NCBI RefSeq assembly: GCF_025822245.1
Contig: NZ_JACKTL010000041.1
Coordinates: forward strand, 79,478 to 143,477
DNA length: 64,000 nt
Direction: 5' to 3'
Origin: Mycolicibacterium hodleri
Lineage (GTDB): Bacteria; Actinomycetota; Actinomycetes; Mycobacteriales; Mycobacteriaceae
This document shows positions 1 to 9,524 of the stretch, piece by piece; the stretch's first letter is position 1, and the number at the start of each line of letters is the position of its first letter. A model generated the notes under the pieces. It searched no databases, was not told where the DNA came from, and worked only from the letters and a program-made list of their open reading frames with translations. The translations under genes were made by a program, and so were the position numbers.

Positions 1-1754
1 AGGACGCCTAGCACGCCGACGACCGGGGTCGGAAGGATCGGGGTGGTCCCGGTCTGGTTGTAGAAGCTCACGTTGCCGCCGGTGACCGGAATGCCAAGGG
101 CCGCACAGCCATCCGCGAGTCCGCGGACGGCCTGGGAGAACTGCCACATCACGCCGGGGTCTTCCGGCGAGCCGAAGTTCAGGCAGTTGGTGACGGCGAG
201 CGGCGAGGCACCGGTGACCGCCACGTTGCGGTAGGCCTCGGCCAGGGCCAACTGGGCGCCGGTGTACGGGTCGAGGAACGTGTAGCGGCCCGACGCGTCG
301 GTGGAGATGGCCACACCGCGACCGGTCTCCTCGTCGATGCGCAGCACTCCACCGTCGGCGTGCTCGGCGAGCACGGTGTTGCCCCGGACGTAGCGGTCGT
401 ACTGCTCGGTGATGAATGCGCGGCTGCACAGATGGGGGCTGCCAAGGAGTTTCAGCAGCGTTTCGCGCAACTCGTCGCCGGTGGACGGGCGCGGGATCGA
501 CGCCGACGTGTCGGCGTTGAGGGCGTCCTGGGTGTCCGGCCGCTCGACGGGGCGCTCGTACACCGGGCCCTCGTGCGCCACGGTCCTCGGGGGCACGTCG
601 ACGACGGTCTCGCCGTTCCAGGTGATCTGCAGCCGGTCGCCGTCGGTCACCTCGCCGATCACGGTGGCCAGCACCTCCCACTTGCGGCAGACCGCCATGA
701 ACGCGTCCACGTTCTCCGGCGCCACCACCGCGCACATGCGTTCCTGTGACTCGCTGGACAACACCTCGGCGGGGGTCATGAACTTGGCCCGCAGCGGCAC
801 CTTGTCCAGTTCGATCGCCATGCCGCCGTCGCCGGCAGAGGCGAGTTCGGAGGTGGCACACGACAATCCGGCCCCGCCAAGGTCCTGAATGCCGATCACC
901 AGGCCCGCGGCGTACAGCTCGAGACAGCACTCGATGAGCACCTTCTCCATGAAGGGGTCACCGACCTGGACCGACGGCAGCTTCTTGCGGCCGGGCCCGT
1001 CGCCCTCGTCGCCGCCGAAGGTCTCCGACGCGAGCACCGAGACACCACCGATGCCGTCGAGTCCGGTACGGGCTCCGAACAGGATGATCTTGTTGCCGGT
1101 ACCCGACGCGAACGCCAGATGCAGGTCCTCCTTGCGGAGCACGCCGACGCACAGCGCGTTCACCAGCGGGTTGCCCGCATACGAGGGGTCGAAGATGGTC
1201 TCGCCGCCGATGTTGGGCAGGCCGAGGGAGTTGCCGTAGCCGCCGACGCCGCGCACGACGCCGTCGAGCACCCGCCGGGTGTCGGGCGCGTCGGCAGGCC
1301 CGAAGCGCAGCTGGTCCATCACCGCGACCGGGCGGGCGCCCATGGCCATGATGTCGCGGACGATGCCGCCGACGCCGGTGGCGGCGCCCTGGTACGGCTC
1401 GACGTAGGACGGGTGATTGTGGGACTCGACCTTGAAGGTCACCGCCCACCCGTCGCCGATGTCGACCACGCCGGCGTTCTCGCCGATGCCGGCCAGCATG
1501 CCGGCCCGCATCTCGTCGGTCGTCGTCTCACCGAAGTAGCGCAGGTGCACCTTGGAGGACTTGTAGGAGCAGTGCTCGCTCCACATCACCGAGTACATGG
1601 CCAGTTCGGCGTCGGTGGGCCGACGGCCGAGAATGCCACGAATCCGCTGGTACTCGTCGTCCTTCAGGCCGAGCTCGCGGAACGGCTGCGGCTGATCGGG
1701 GGTAGTAGAGGCTTGCTCGACACTGTCCACTTCGTGGGAGTACGCGGATGTCAC
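1..1754 (-). CDS. purL: PurL, phosphoribosylformylglycinamidine synthase large subunit, 3' end outside window
   Basis: ATP-dependent conversion of FGAR to FGAM in purine synthesis, working with PurQ (glutaminase) and PurS. About 584 codons are visible from a GTG start; the family is about 760 residues, so the C-terminal quarter lies beyond the left edge. Visible landmarks are [10 protein letters not shown] (residues 59-68, active-site His), [17 protein letters not shown] from residue 111, and [18 protein letters not shown] further on. The GTG start gives MTSAYSHE and follows a TAAACT hexamer by 6 nt, so a leaderless transcript is likely in addition to read-through from the antiporter gene 9 bp upstream. 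H37Rv counterpart from memory: Rv0803. Confidence 0.97.
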   Translation of the reverse strand, partial: MTSAYSHEVDSVEQASTTPDQPQPFRELGLKDDEYQRIRGILGRRPTDAELAMYSVMWSEHCSYKSSKVHLRYFGETTTDEMRAGMLAGIGENAGVVDIGDGWAVTFKVESHNHPSYVEPYQGAATGVGGIVRDIMAMGARPVAVMDQLRFGPADAPDTRRVLDGVVRGVGGYGNSLGLPNIGGETIFDPSYAGNPLVNALCVGVLRKEDLHLAFASGTGNKIILFGARTGLDGIGGVSVLASETFGGDEGDGPGRKKLPSVQVGDPFMEKVLIECCLELYAAGLVIGIQDLGGAGLSCATSELASAGDGGMAIELDKVPLRAKFMTPAEVLSSESQERMCAVVAPENVDAFMAVCRKWEVLATVIGEVTDGDRLQITWNGETVVDVPPRTVAHEGPVYERPVERPDTQDALNADTSASIPRPSTGDELRETLLKLLGSPHLCSRAFITEQYDRYVRGNTVLAEHADGGVLRIDEETGRGVAISTDASGRYTFLDPYTGAQLALAEAYRNVAVTGASPLAVTNCLNFGSPEDPGVMWQFSQAVRGLADGCAALGIPVTGGNVSFYNQTGTTPILPTPVVGVLGV

Positions 1755-1760
1755 CTCAGT

Positions 1761-1766
1761 AGTTTA
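1761..1766 (-). promoter_or_regulatory. -10 hexamer TAAACT for leaderless purL
   Basis: On the minus strand TAAACT is followed by 6 nt (actgag) and then the purL GTG. Its first three bases are the stop codon of the upstream antiporter gene. This is the usual mycobacterial leaderless arrangement, where the start codon is the first transcribed base. Inferred by spacing only. Confidence 0.5.
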
Positions 1767-2966
1767 TTCGCTCATCCGGCGGGCGAGCGCCCGCGCGGCG
1801 ACAGGCCCCCCGAAACCGTGCAGCACGACGCTGCCCAGCACCACGACGACCACGATCAGCAGGATGGTGTCCTCGTCGGGTGGGTCGAGCACGTTGTAGG
1901 CCAACAGCCCGAAGACGATCACTGCGGCGCCGCGTGGACCCAGGCCGCCCAGCATCACCCGTTCCGGCCACGTGAACTTCGAGCCGAACATGGCCAACAG
2001 GACGGGCAGCATCCGCACGAGCGTCAGCGCCAACAAACAGAACACCACGATGCCGACGGTGAGGTCGGCCCGCCAGTAGGCGATCAGGACCACGCCGCCG
2101 AAGACGAACCACATCATCGCCGTCAGCAGGAAGCCGAGGTCCTCGAGCAACTCCAGCTCACGCTCGGCGTCACGCGACTGCCGGTAGTAGTGGTACCCGA
2201 CTCCGCACAGGTACGCCGCCACGAAGCCGTTGCCGTGCCACCAGATGGCCAGCGTGTAGGCCGCGGCCGGTGCGGCCACCACCAACACCCGCCGGGACTG
2301 TTCGGTCATCAGGTTCTTGCGCTCGGCGAGGTTGGCGCCCAGCGCGAGCCCGGCACCCACCAGGAACCCCACCAGGATCGCCTTCGCCGAGTGGGGCAAC
2401 GCTTCGCGAAGCTCGTCCCACACCGAGCCCGCCTCGACGTGCTGATCGGCCACGGCAAGCGCAAAGAGGAAGATCGGCGAGAGGATGCCGTCGTTGTGTC
2501 CGGCCTCGACGTTGAGCAGGTCGCTCACCCGGTGCGGTACCTCACGGTGTCGCACGATCCACTGGGCGGGGGCGAAGTCGATCGGCACCACGATGCACGC
2601 GATGACGACGACCGTCGCCAACGACAGGCCGGGGAGCAACCACAGGCCGAGCAGGACGGCGATTCCCACGCTGAGCGGCAACGCCAAGAACAGCACCCGG
2701 ACGGCCGAGCGCGGATGTTCGCCGAAAACCCCGGCGCGCATCGCGTTGGCGTCGACGAACAACAGGACCGCCAGGACGATCTTGGCGGCCTGCTCGGCAG
2801 TCTCGGAGTTGAGCGTGTCGGCCAGCGAGCCGTGGGTGGTGTATTCGACGACGGCGCCGGCGAGGAGGAGGAACAGCGGGGGCGTGATGCGCCAGCTCTC
2901 CATGCGTCGGGCCAAGAGGGCCCAGACGGCCAGAAGGAGCGAGATGGCGATCAGGGACAGCAACAC
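1764..2966 (-). CDS. Cation/proton antiporter family membrane protein
   Basis: 400 residues, hydrophobic throughout, with about 11-12 likely membrane segments beginning MLLSLIAISLLLAVWALLA. Motifs such as LFVDANAMRAG and NVEAGHNDGILSPIFLFALA resemble the NhaP/CPA sodium/proton exchanger core, where an acidic N-D pair sits mid-membrane. It probably exchanges Na+ or K+ for H+ across the plasma membrane; ion specificity cannot be read from the sequence. GTG start, 22 bp after the VOC gene and 9 bp before purL, so it is likely co-transcribed from the aminopeptidase gene onward. Confidence 0.85.
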   Translation of the reverse strand: MLLSLIAISLLLAVWALLARRMESWRITPPLFLLLAGAVVEYTTHGSLADTLNSETAEQAAKIVLAVLLFVDANAMRAGVFGEHPRSAVRVLFLALPLSVGIAVLLGLWLLPGLSLATVVVIACIVVPIDFAPAQWIVRHREVPHRVSDLLNVEAGHNDGILSPIFLFALAVADQHVEAGSVWDELREALPHSAKAILVGFLVGAGLALGANLAERKNLMTEQSRRVLVVAAPAAAYTLAIWWHGNGFVAAYLCGVGYHYYRQSRDAERELELLEDLGFLLTAMMWFVFGGVVLIAYWRADLTVGIVVFCLLALTLVRMLPVLLAMFGSKFTWPERVMLGGLGPRGAAVIVFGLLAYNVLDPPDEDTILLIVVVVVLGSVVLHGFGGPVAARALARRMSE

Positions 2967-2988
2967 GTCGGTGATCCTGCCTTGCGGA

Positions 2989-3336
2989 CTATCCGCCCGC
3001 TATGCAGAACGCGTTGCCCTCCGGGTCGGCGAGCACCACCCAACGGAAGTCGTCACCGAAACCGTTGCGTTCGACCTCCCTGGCACCCAGCGCGACCACC
3101 CTGGCCACCTCGGCCTCCATGTCGTCGGCGTGCAGGTCGAGGTGCGCCTTGTTCTTGCCGGGCGTCGGGTCGGGCACCCGCTGGAAGCCGACGGCCGTGC
3201 CTCCCTGACGGGTCACCAGGACGAATTCGCCTGGCACCACCGCGTTGACCTCGCTCCCCAGTACGTCGGCCCACCACGCCGCGAGGGCGTCGGGGTCGGT
3301 GCAGTCGAAGGTCACCGTCGCCATGTCGAGACTCAT
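2989..3336 (-). CDS. VOC (glyoxalase/bleomycin resistance) superfamily protein
   Basis: 115 residues with one vicinal-oxygen-chelate layout: N-terminal ATVTFDCTDPDALAAWWADVLG, central KNKAHLDLHADD and C-terminal VVLADPEGNAFCI. These are typical of the small glyoxalase_6-like group, of which most members have unknown substrates. It may dimerise to form a metal site. ATG start at 3336; an alternative in-frame ATG at 3324 would remove four residues. It lies 16 bp after the M18 aminopeptidase gene in the same direction. H37Rv counterpart from memory: Rv0801. Confidence 0.85.
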   Translation of the reverse strand: MSLDMATVTFDCTDPDALAAWWADVLGSEVNAVVPGEFVLVTRQGGTAVGFQRVPDPTPGKNKAHLDLHADDMEAEVARVVALGAREVERNGFGDDFRWVVLADPEGNAFCIAGG

Positions 3337-3352
3337 GCCTGAAGAAGGTAAT

Positions 3353-4597
3353 TCACACCGGCGACAGAAACGCTTGCAACGCGGCGGAATAGGCCCCGAC
3401 GTCGTGCGCGCCCATCAGTTCGCGAGCCGAGTGCATCGCCAATTGCGCGGCGCCCACGTCGACGGTCGGGATTCCGGTGCGCGCCGCCGTCATCGGCCCG
3501 ATCGTCGACCCGCACGGCAGGTCCGCGCGATGCTCGTACCGCTGCAGGGGTACCCCGGCCTGCGCGCAGGCCAGCGCGAACGCGGCCGCCGTCCGACCGT
3601 CGGTGGCGTAGCGAAGGTTGGGGTGCACCTTGAGCACGGGGCCGCCGTTGACGTCGATCAGGTGGCCGGGCTCGTGACGCTCGGGGTAGTTGGGATGGGT
3701 GGCGTGGGCCATGTCGCCAGAGGCCACCATCGAACCGGAGATGCGGCGCAGGAAGTCCTCCCGCCCCTCCCCGTCGATCAACGCGATGCGTTCGAGCACC
3801 GTTGGCAGAAGCTCGGACTGGGCGCCGTGATCCGACGTCGACCCGACCTCCTCGTGGTCGAAGAGCGCGAGGACGGGTACGAACCCTCGCGGCTCCGCGG
3901 CCAGGAATGCCTCCAGCCCTGCGTAACAGGTGCCCTGGTTGTCCAGGCGCGGCGCACTGACGAGTTCGCGATCGGCACCCACGAGCGTCGACCCCGTCAG
4001 ATCGTGGGTCATCAGGTCGGCCGCCAACACCGAGCCCGGGTCGACGCCGGCGCGCTCGGCGACCCAGTCGACGAACGGCCGGACTCGGTCTCCGACGCCC
4101 CACACGGCGTTGACGTGCCGCTGCGGATTCAGCTCGACGCCCTTGCGGTCGTCGGACAGGTGGATCGCCAACTGCGGCACCCGCAGGATTGGTTCGTCGA
4201 CGCGCACCAACACGTCCTCGGTCGCCAGTGACAGCCTGCCGCTGATCCCGAGGTCGCGGTCCAGCCAGGAATTCAGCCATGCTCCGCCATACGGTTCCAG
4301 CGCCACCACCTGCCAGCCGGCCACGACCCGATCGGTTTGCTGCTTGACCCGCAGGTTCGGGCTGTCGGTGTGTCCGCCGACGATGCGGAAGGGTGCGCCG
4401 TCGGCGGCGGCCTTCCACGCGACCAGGGACCCGGCCCGCACCGTGAAGTAGCCCAGCCCACCCGAGGGCCAGGCATCCCCCTCGGACAACTCGACGTAGC
4501 CGGCGGCACGCAGTCGTTCGGCCACGGTCGCGCACACGTGAAACGGCGACGGCGAGGCGTCGATGAAGTCGCACAATCCCTGCGGGGTCGCTGCCAT
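3353..4597 (-). CDS. pepC: M18 family aspartyl aminopeptidase
   Basis: 414 residues, full length for M18 metallopeptidases, which remove acidic N-terminal residues using two zinc ions. Metal and catalytic motifs are present in order: GGHTDSPNL (His76), [21 protein letters not shown], a His-containing [16 protein letters not shown] and [21 protein letters not shown]. Start chosen at ATG 4597 (MAATPQGL), which fits the family N-terminus; the open frame upstream has no family resemblance. First gene of the likely pepC-VOC-antiporter-purL operon and divergent from the DyP gene. H37Rv counterpart from memory: Rv0800. Confidence 0.94.
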   Translation of the reverse strand: MAATPQGLCDFIDASPSPFHVCATVAERLRAAGYVELSEGDAWPSGGLGYFTVRAGSLVAWKAAADGAPFRIVGGHTDSPNLRVKQQTDRVVAGWQVVALEPYGGAWLNSWLDRDLGISGRLSLATEDVLVRVDEPILRVPQLAIHLSDDRKGVELNPQRHVNAVWGVGDRVRPFVDWVAERAGVDPGSVLAADLMTHDLTGSTLVGADRELVSAPRLDNQGTCYAGLEAFLAAEPRGFVPVLALFDHEEVGSTSDHGAQSELLPTVLERIALIDGEGREDFLRRISGSMVASGDMAHATHPNYPERHEPGHLIDVNGGPVLKVHPNLRYATDGRTAAAFALACAQAGVPLQRYEHRADLPCGSTIGPMTAARTGIPTVDVGAAQLAMHSARELMGAHDVGAYSAALQAFLSPV

Positions 4598-4684
4598 TGG
4601 TCCATCTTGACGCCTCCCCCCGCCGGGGGTGGGGGGTAGCCGCCATCTTTGCGCCTTGACCGGCGTGCGCGGTGATCTTGACGC

Positions 4685-4690
4685 TAGGGT
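4685..4690 (+). promoter_or_regulatory. -10 hexamer TAGGGT for leaderless dypB
   Basis: TAGGGT, then exactly 7 nt, then the GTG start of the DyP peroxidase. No Shine-Dalgarno sequence precedes that GTG, so a leaderless encapsulin-operon transcript is the simplest reading. This spacing is also why 4698 was preferred over the upstream in-frame start at 4629. Confidence 0.6.
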
Positions 4691-4697
4691 CGCTGAT

Positions 4698-5726
4698 GTG
4701 TCCGATCCGCTGCCGCAGAAGGTGCTCGCGCCGCTGACGCCCGCCGCCATCTTCCTCGTCGCCACCGTCGACCAAGGCGGCGAGGACGTCGTGCACGACG
4801 CGTTGGGCGACCTCTCGGGTCTGGTGCGGGCGATTGGATTTCGCGACCCGACCAAGCAGCTGTCGGTGGTGGCCTCCGTCGGCTCGGACGCCTTCGATCG
4901 GCTCTTCTCCGGTCCGCGACCGGCCGAACTGCACCGCTTCGTCGCGCTCGACGGCCCGCGGCACCATGCACCGTCGACGCCGGGAGATCTGCTGTTCCAC
5001 ATTCGTGCGAATTCCCTCGACGTCTGCTTCGAACTGGCCGGGCGCATCGTCGACGCGATGGCCGGCGCCATCACCGTCGTCGACGAAGTGCACGGGTTCA
5101 AGTTCTTCGACAACCGCGACCTGATGGGATTCGTCGACGGGACCGAGAATCCCGACGGCCCACTTGCCGTGCGCGCCACCCAGATCGGCGACGAGGACCC
5201 GGATTTCGCCGGCGGAAGCTATGTCCACGTGCAGAAGTACCTTCATGACATGGGGGGCTGGAACGCGCTGTCCACCGAAGCTCAGGAACGGGTGATCGGC
5301 CGCACCAAGCTCGACGACATCGAACTCGGTGACGACGTCAAGCCGGCGAACTCACATCTGGCCCTCAACGTCATCACCGACGACGACGGCAACGAGCTCA
5401 AGATCCTCCGGCACAACATGCCGTTCGGCGAGATTGGCAAGGCCGAGTTCGGCACGTATTACATCGGTTACTCGCGGACGCCGACGGTCACCGAACGGAT
5501 GCTCCGCAACATGTTCATCGGTGACCCGCCGGGCAACACCGACCGCATCCTGGACTTCTCGACCGCCGTCACCGGCACCATGTTCTTCGTTCCCACCGCG
5601 GACTTTCTGGACGACCCGCCACCGTTGCCCGAAAAAGTCTCGGCCGCAACCGCTTCCGCCGCGCCCACGACTTCACCTCCCACCGGCTCCCTGTCGATCG
5701 GCAGTTTGAAAGGACAACCCCAATGA
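4698..5726 (+). CDS. dypB: DyP-type peroxidase, encapsulin cargo
   Basis: 342 residues. A haem peroxidase of the DyP B class: GFVDGTENP (144-152) holds the distal Asp147, His220 is the expected proximal haem ligand, and Arg238/Asn240 sit in LRHNMPFG. After a Pro/Ala/Thr-rich linker (about 305-328) the tail ends [13 protein letters not shown], which matches the conserved encapsulin-targeting peptide (GSL-I-GSLK type) of DyP cargo. The enzyme would be packaged in the nanocompartment encoded by the next gene, which overlaps by 4 bp (ATGA). H37Rv counterpart from memory: Rv0799c. Confidence 0.96.
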   Translation: MSDPLPQKVLAPLTPAAIFLVATVDQGGEDVVHDALGDLSGLVRAIGFRDPTKQLSVVASVGSDAFDRLFSGPRPAELHRFVALDGPRHHAPSTPGDLLFHIRANSLDVCFELAGRIVDAMAGAITVVDEVHGFKFFDNRDLMGFVDGTENPDGPLAVRATQIGDEDPDFAGGSYVHVQKYLHDMGGWNALSTEAQERVIGRTKLDDIELGDDVKPANSHLALNVITDDDGNELKILRHNMPFGEIGKAEFGTYYIGYSRTPTVTERMLRNMFIGDPPGNTDRILDFSTAVTGTMFFVPTADFLDDPPPLPEKVSAATASAAPTTSPPTGSLSIGSLKGQPQ

Positions 5727-6520
5727 ACAACCTGTATCGCGAACTGGCACCGATCACCGACGAAGCCTGGGAAGAAATCGAATTGGAGGCCACCAGGACC
5801 TTCAAGCGTCACATCGCCGGGCGGCGCGTCGTCGACGTCAGCACGCCCGGCGGTCCGGCGAAGGCGGCGGTCAGCACCGGTCACCTGGTCGACGTCGCAC
5901 CTCCCGGCGAGGGCGTCGTGGCCCATCTTCGCGAGAGCAAGCCCCTGGTCCGGCTGCGCGTACCGTTCACGATCGCGCGCACCGACGTCGACGACGTCGA
6001 GCGTGGCTCGCAAGACTCCGACTGGGACCCGGTCAAGGCGGCGGCAAAGCAGCTGGCGTTCGCCGAGGACCGCGCGATCTTCGAGGGCTACGCGGACGCG
6101 GCCATCGACGGCATCCGCAAGTGCAGCTCCAACGTCGCGCTCGCGCTGCCGTCGGACCCCAAGGAGATCCCCGACGTCATCTCCCAGGCACTGTCGCAAC
6201 TTCGGCTCGCCGGCGTCGACGGTCCCTACTGCGTGTTGCTGTCGGCCGACGTCTACACCCAGGTCAGTGAGACCACCGCTCACGGCTATCCGATCCGCGA
6301 GCACCTGAACCGGCTGGTCGACGGCGAAATCATTTGGGCGCCAGCAATTGACGGTGCGTTCGTGCTGTCGACCCGCGGCGGCGACTTCGACCTGCAGCTC
6401 GGCACCGACGTGTCGATCGGCTACCTGTCGCACGACGCCCAGAACGTGCAGCTGTACCTCGAGGAGACGCTGACGTTCCTCTGCTACACGGCGGAGGCCT
6501 CCGTCGCGCTGACCCCGTAG
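5723..6520 (+). CDS. enc: Family 1 encapsulin shell protein (Cfp29/linocin M18-like)
   Basis: 265 residues, full length for the HK97-fold family 1 encapsulin that assembles into a hollow protein shell. The N-terminus [19 protein letters not shown] and the C-terminal half (LVDGEIIWAPAIDGAFVLST, FDLQLGTDVSIGYLSHD) match the linocin/Cfp29 family. Translation is coupled to the DyP gene through an ATGA overlap, with a purine-rich stretch (aaaggaca) upstream of the ATG. Expected to enclose DyP and perhaps other cargo bearing the same tail. H37Rv counterpart from memory: Rv0798c. Confidence 0.97.
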   Translation: MNNLYRELAPITDEAWEEIELEATRTFKRHIAGRRVVDVSTPGGPAKAAVSTGHLVDVAPPGEGVVAHLRESKPLVRLRVPFTIARTDVDDVERGSQDSDWDPVKAAAKQLAFAEDRAIFEGYADAAIDGIRKCSSNVALALPSDPKEIPDVISQALSQLRLAGVDGPYCVLLSADVYTQVSETTAHGYPIREHLNRLVDGEIIWAPAIDGAFVLSTRGGDFDLQLGTDVSIGYLSHDAQNVQLYLEETLTFLCYTAEASVALTP

Positions 6521-6620
6521 CTTGGGGACGTGCAGCCACCCCGCGATGGAATAAAGATCCCGTGGGGGCGCTTGTGGTGAGTGGCTTCATCACAACTTCA
6601 CCGCCCAGGAGGCGAGCCCG

Positions 6621-7370
6621 ATGACCAATACACTCACAGGCAAGACGGCACTGGTTACCGGTGCCACCGCGGGCATCGGTTACGCGATCGCCGTACAGCT
6701 CGCCGCGGAGGGCGCCGAGGTCGTCGTGCACGGCCGCAACGCGGAACGCGGCGAGAAGACGGTTCAGGACATCGAGAACGCCGGCGGCAGGGCACGTTTC
6801 ATCGCCGCCGACGTGTCGATCGCCGATGATGTCCGGCGGCTCGCCGACGAAGCGGGTGAGGTCGACATCCTGGTCAACAACGCGGGTATCTATCGCTTCG
6901 CGCCAACGTTCGACACCACCGACGCCGACTTGGACGACCAGATCAACACCAACCTCAAGGCTCCCTACCTCTTGGTGCAGAAGCTGGTGCCCGCAATGAT
7001 CGTGCGCGGCAGCGGTTCGGTGATCAACGTGACCACCGTCGCCGCCACGACGCCAGCCGCGGGCGCAGGCATCTACGGCGCCAGTAAGGCCGCGCTGGAA
7101 CTGCTCACCAAGCTGTGGGCCGACGAATTCGGCGCACAGGGCGTGCGCGTCAACGCCGTCGCCCCCGGCCCGACCCAGACACCGGGCACGGAAGTCTTTG
7201 GCAGCGAACTCATCGAGGGGTTGGGCCGCACCACCGCGCTCGGGCGCCTGGCCGAGGCCGAAGAGATCGCCAACGTCGTGACCTTCGTCGTCTCCCCTGG
7301 CGCGAGCTACGTCAACGGTGCGATCCTCACCGTCGGCGGCGGCGCGCAGTCAATCAAACCCGCGGCTTAA
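6621..7370 (+). CDS. SDR family oxidoreductase
   Basis: 249 residues, classical short-chain dehydrogenase. It has the cofactor-binding TGATAGIGYA (residues 14-23), NNAG near residue 90, and the catalytic YGASK with an upstream Ser in VINVTTVAA. The Arg-rich HGRNAERG after beta-2 suggests NADP(H). The C-terminal NGAILTVGGGAQS is typical. AGGAGG at about -12 gives a strong ribosome site, so this gene has a leader. It stands alone between the encapsulin operon and a convergent cassette; substrate unknown. Confidence 0.9.
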   Translation: MTNTLTGKTALVTGATAGIGYAIAVQLAAEGAEVVVHGRNAERGEKTVQDIENAGGRARFIAADVSIADDVRRLADEAGEVDILVNNAGIYRFAPTFDTTDADLDDQINTNLKAPYLLVQKLVPAMIVRGSGSVINVTTVAATTPAAGAGIYGASKAALELLTKLWADEFGAQGVRVNAVAPGPTQTPGTEVFGSELIEGLGRTTALGRLAEAEEIANVVTFVVSPGASYVNGAILTVGGGAQSIKPAA

Positions 7371-7428
7371 CAAGAGATTTCGGCGTGGTCTCGTTCGATG
7401 AACGGACGGGACCGCGCCGCAGTCGTGT

Positions 7429-8787
7429 CTAGGCGGGAGTCACCAAGGAGAACAACTCGTCGTTGACCCGCTGAATCAAGGTCGTGTTGACGCGCCACAC
7501 GTCCTTCCCCTCACTGAGCGTTTCGCCGGGCAGCGACCAAAGCTGCTCGCACGTGTCGAGGTCGATCCCCCGGGCCGCGGCGCCGTCGCCGCTAATCACC
7601 GCGACGATGCCGTCGGAGGCGATGTAGTAATAACCGAGACCCTCGACGTCACACGTCTTGACATCCTTCCCAGTGCGTAAATCGTATTGCTGCCAACTCT
7701 TTTCACGCTCCCCACCCGATTCGACGAGGAGCCTCTCCCCGATCAACCGCGTGTAGGGCATTGCCGTTGACTTCGGCAGTTCGAGGAGCGTGCGACCGTC
7801 GAGGCTGACGACGATGTCGGACGACTTCCCCTGCACCAACGGGATGTCGCGCGAGCCGGTAAGCATGGTGCCCTCGAGATCCCGTTGCCCCAAGGCGCGG
7901 CCGGACGAATCGAACAATGCCACCCGATCCCAGGTGTAGTCAGACGCGGATGAGTATTCGTAACCGAAACCACCCGGGTAGACATAGGCCATCCCCAACT
8001 GATTGCCATTTGGCACAACCGGTTTCAGTACTGTGCCGTCCGCGACCGAGAACACCACGTCCGTGACAGAGGAAGCAGCGCCGCCCTGGACGGCTATCGG
8101 CTGCGGTGGCGTGTCGTGCTCCCAGTCCTTCTGCTGGGCGATGATTCCATTTCCCGGCACGAACCAGGTCAGCTCGCCCTGCGCTCCGATGCCGTGCACA
8201 CCCTCGCCGTTGACGGTGGCGACGGCGTAGACACCGGCCTGTTGGACGACCGGATCATTCCTTGTCGCCGACAGTCGCAATTCGGTAGGGCCGTCGTAGA
8301 GAAGGGCGCCGTTGTCGGCGTTCACCAACCAAGCGTGCGCGGGCGTCTGGGGATCACGGTCTTGGAGGATGCACAGCACCATTGTCGGACCGTTGACGAA
8401 GCAGTCGATGCCAGAGGCATTCACGGCAAGACCCAGTTCGACTGGGGGAAAAGCGCTTCGGCCGCTGGCCACGTCGATTCCGGCCAGCCACCAGCCCGTC
8501 CCCGTGATCCCTAGGAAGTAAGCTCGATCTCCAAGGTTCCGGATCAGCTTGGGAACCGTCCCGGGTGGCAGACCAAGCTTTGGTGACGACGTCCTCCAGC
8601 CGGGCACCGGCTCCTTCCGCATCGAGGAGGTGAGCAACTCCTGCTGCGGAAGGCCAAGTGACGGGGGCACTTGCGGTTGAGCTGTTCGTGCCGGCTCTCT
8701 AGTGGTGATGGCAGCGACGACCGCCACGACGACGATGGCCGCGGACGCAGCCACGATCCCCCACTTACGACTTCGGTTCAGTGGCAC
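7429..8787 (-). CDS. Membrane-anchored beta-propeller-like protein, last gene of the ESX-like cassette
   Basis: 452 residues from GTG 8787. A short basic N-terminus is followed by one membrane segment (about 10-28) and a Pro-rich stretch; the rest is predicted extracellular. The body alternates short strands such as TGWWLAGIDVASGRSAF, HAWLVNADNGALLYDG and WQQYDLRTGKDVKTCD, which look like PQQ-type propeller blades. No enzyme motif is recognised. Its GTG overlaps the stop of the upstream membrane-protein gene (TAGTG), so the two are translationally coupled. It may be a surface sensor or receptor for the cassette; that is inference from position. Confidence 0.8.
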   Translation of the reverse strand: MPLNRSRKWGIVAASAAIVVVAVVAAITTREPARTAQPQVPPSLGLPQQELLTSSMRKEPVPGWRTSSPKLGLPPGTVPKLIRNLGDRAYFLGITGTGWWLAGIDVASGRSAFPPVELGLAVNASGIDCFVNGPTMVLCILQDRDPQTPAHAWLVNADNGALLYDGPTELRLSATRNDPVVQQAGVYAVATVNGEGVHGIGAQGELTWFVPGNGIIAQQKDWEHDTPPQPIAVQGGAASSVTDVVFSVADGTVLKPVVPNGNQLGMAYVYPGGFGYEYSSASDYTWDRVALFDSSGRALGQRDLEGTMLTGSRDIPLVQGKSSDIVVSLDGRTLLELPKSTAMPYTRLIGERLLVESGGEREKSWQQYDLRTGKDVKTCDVEGLGYYYIASDGIVAVISGDGAAARGIDLDTCEQLWSLPGETLSEGKDVWRVNTTLIQRVNDELFSLVTPA

Positions 8788-9524
8788 TAAGAGTCGATCT
8801 CGAACTCGGCGAGCCGCGCGACCGCCCGGCCGTCGGCTAGCTCGTCGCGCTTGTCGGGGTTGATCCAGTAGTAGCGGAACAAGCGACGAATGGCGTCGCC
8901 ACCGGGAGCGTACGAATCGACCACTAGCGAGCGAATTGCCTCATCGCGAAACTTGACGAAGATCATTGCCCTGAACGGCGCCGGCCTTCCAGGTCGCCGG
9001 TCGGTTACCGCCACGACATCGTCCCAGCTCCCGTTCATCGACGACGATCCCTGGCTCATGTCGAAGCCGTCGGTGTCCAGCTTTATGAAGCTCACACCGC
9101 CGCGCTTGAACGTCCGCCACACGTCTACAACCCCCCAGATCGCGCCGGCGATCGCGACGATGATGACGTATTGGCCATTTCCCGGAGGAAGGGGGATGTC
9201 AATCTTGCCCAGCGGTGCACATATTGCGAACGTCGCCAACGCCAGGTACGCCCCGACCGTTCCCCACTTCACCAGGCCACCCACGATGCGGTCGGGTCGA
9301 ATCGTCGTCCCGTGTTCGCTGGCGCTCGCGACAGGTCTCACCTTTCGGCGCATGACCAACAGCAAAGACGCCGTGAGGCAGAGAAACGCGAAGGCGAACC
9401 CCGTCACCACGACAACGGTGAGATATTCACCGTGGGCGAACGAGACGACGGCCCACCAAATGGCCGCAATCGCAAGCCCGTCCAACACGATGAAGAAAAA
9501 GGCGACCACCAAGAAGTTCTTCAC
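8787..9524 (-). CDS. Polytopic membrane protein with cytosolic C-terminal domain
   Basis: 245 residues from GTG 9524, which overlaps the upstream stop as GTGA; GTG 9533 is an alternative start. Four membrane segments are visible: NFLVVAFFFIVLDGLAIAA, YLTVVVVTGFAFAFLCLTA, GAYLALATFAICAPL and YVIIVAIAGAIWGVVD. A soluble C-terminal domain of about 105 residues (VSFIKLDTDGFDMS to the end) resembles a PH-like fold by strand pattern. Family not recognised. Placed directly after a candidate secreted effector, it could be an immunity or accessory protein; nothing in the sequence proves this. Confidence 0.75.
   Translation of the reverse strand: MKNFLVVAFFFIVLDGLAIAAIWWAVVSFAHGEYLTVVVVTGFAFAFLCLTASLLLVMRRKVRPVASASEHGTTIRPDRIVGGLVKWGTVGAYLALATFAICAPLGKIDIPLPPGNGQYVIIVAIAGAIWGVVDVWRTFKRGGVSFIKLDTDGFDMSQGSSSMNGSWDDVVAVTDRRPGRPAPFRAMIFVKFRDEAIRSLVVDSYAPGGDAIRRLFRYYWINPDKRDELADGRAVARLAEFEIDS

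Noticed and set aside
1119..3248. 709-residue plus-strand open frame
   Set aside because: Antisense to purL, antiporter and VOC genes; Arg/His-rich translation typical of a GC-rich shadow frame.
7371..7428. Terminator hairpin between the SDR and the cassette
   Set aside because: Only a short GTTC-GAT-GAAC core with mismatched flanks; too weak to list.
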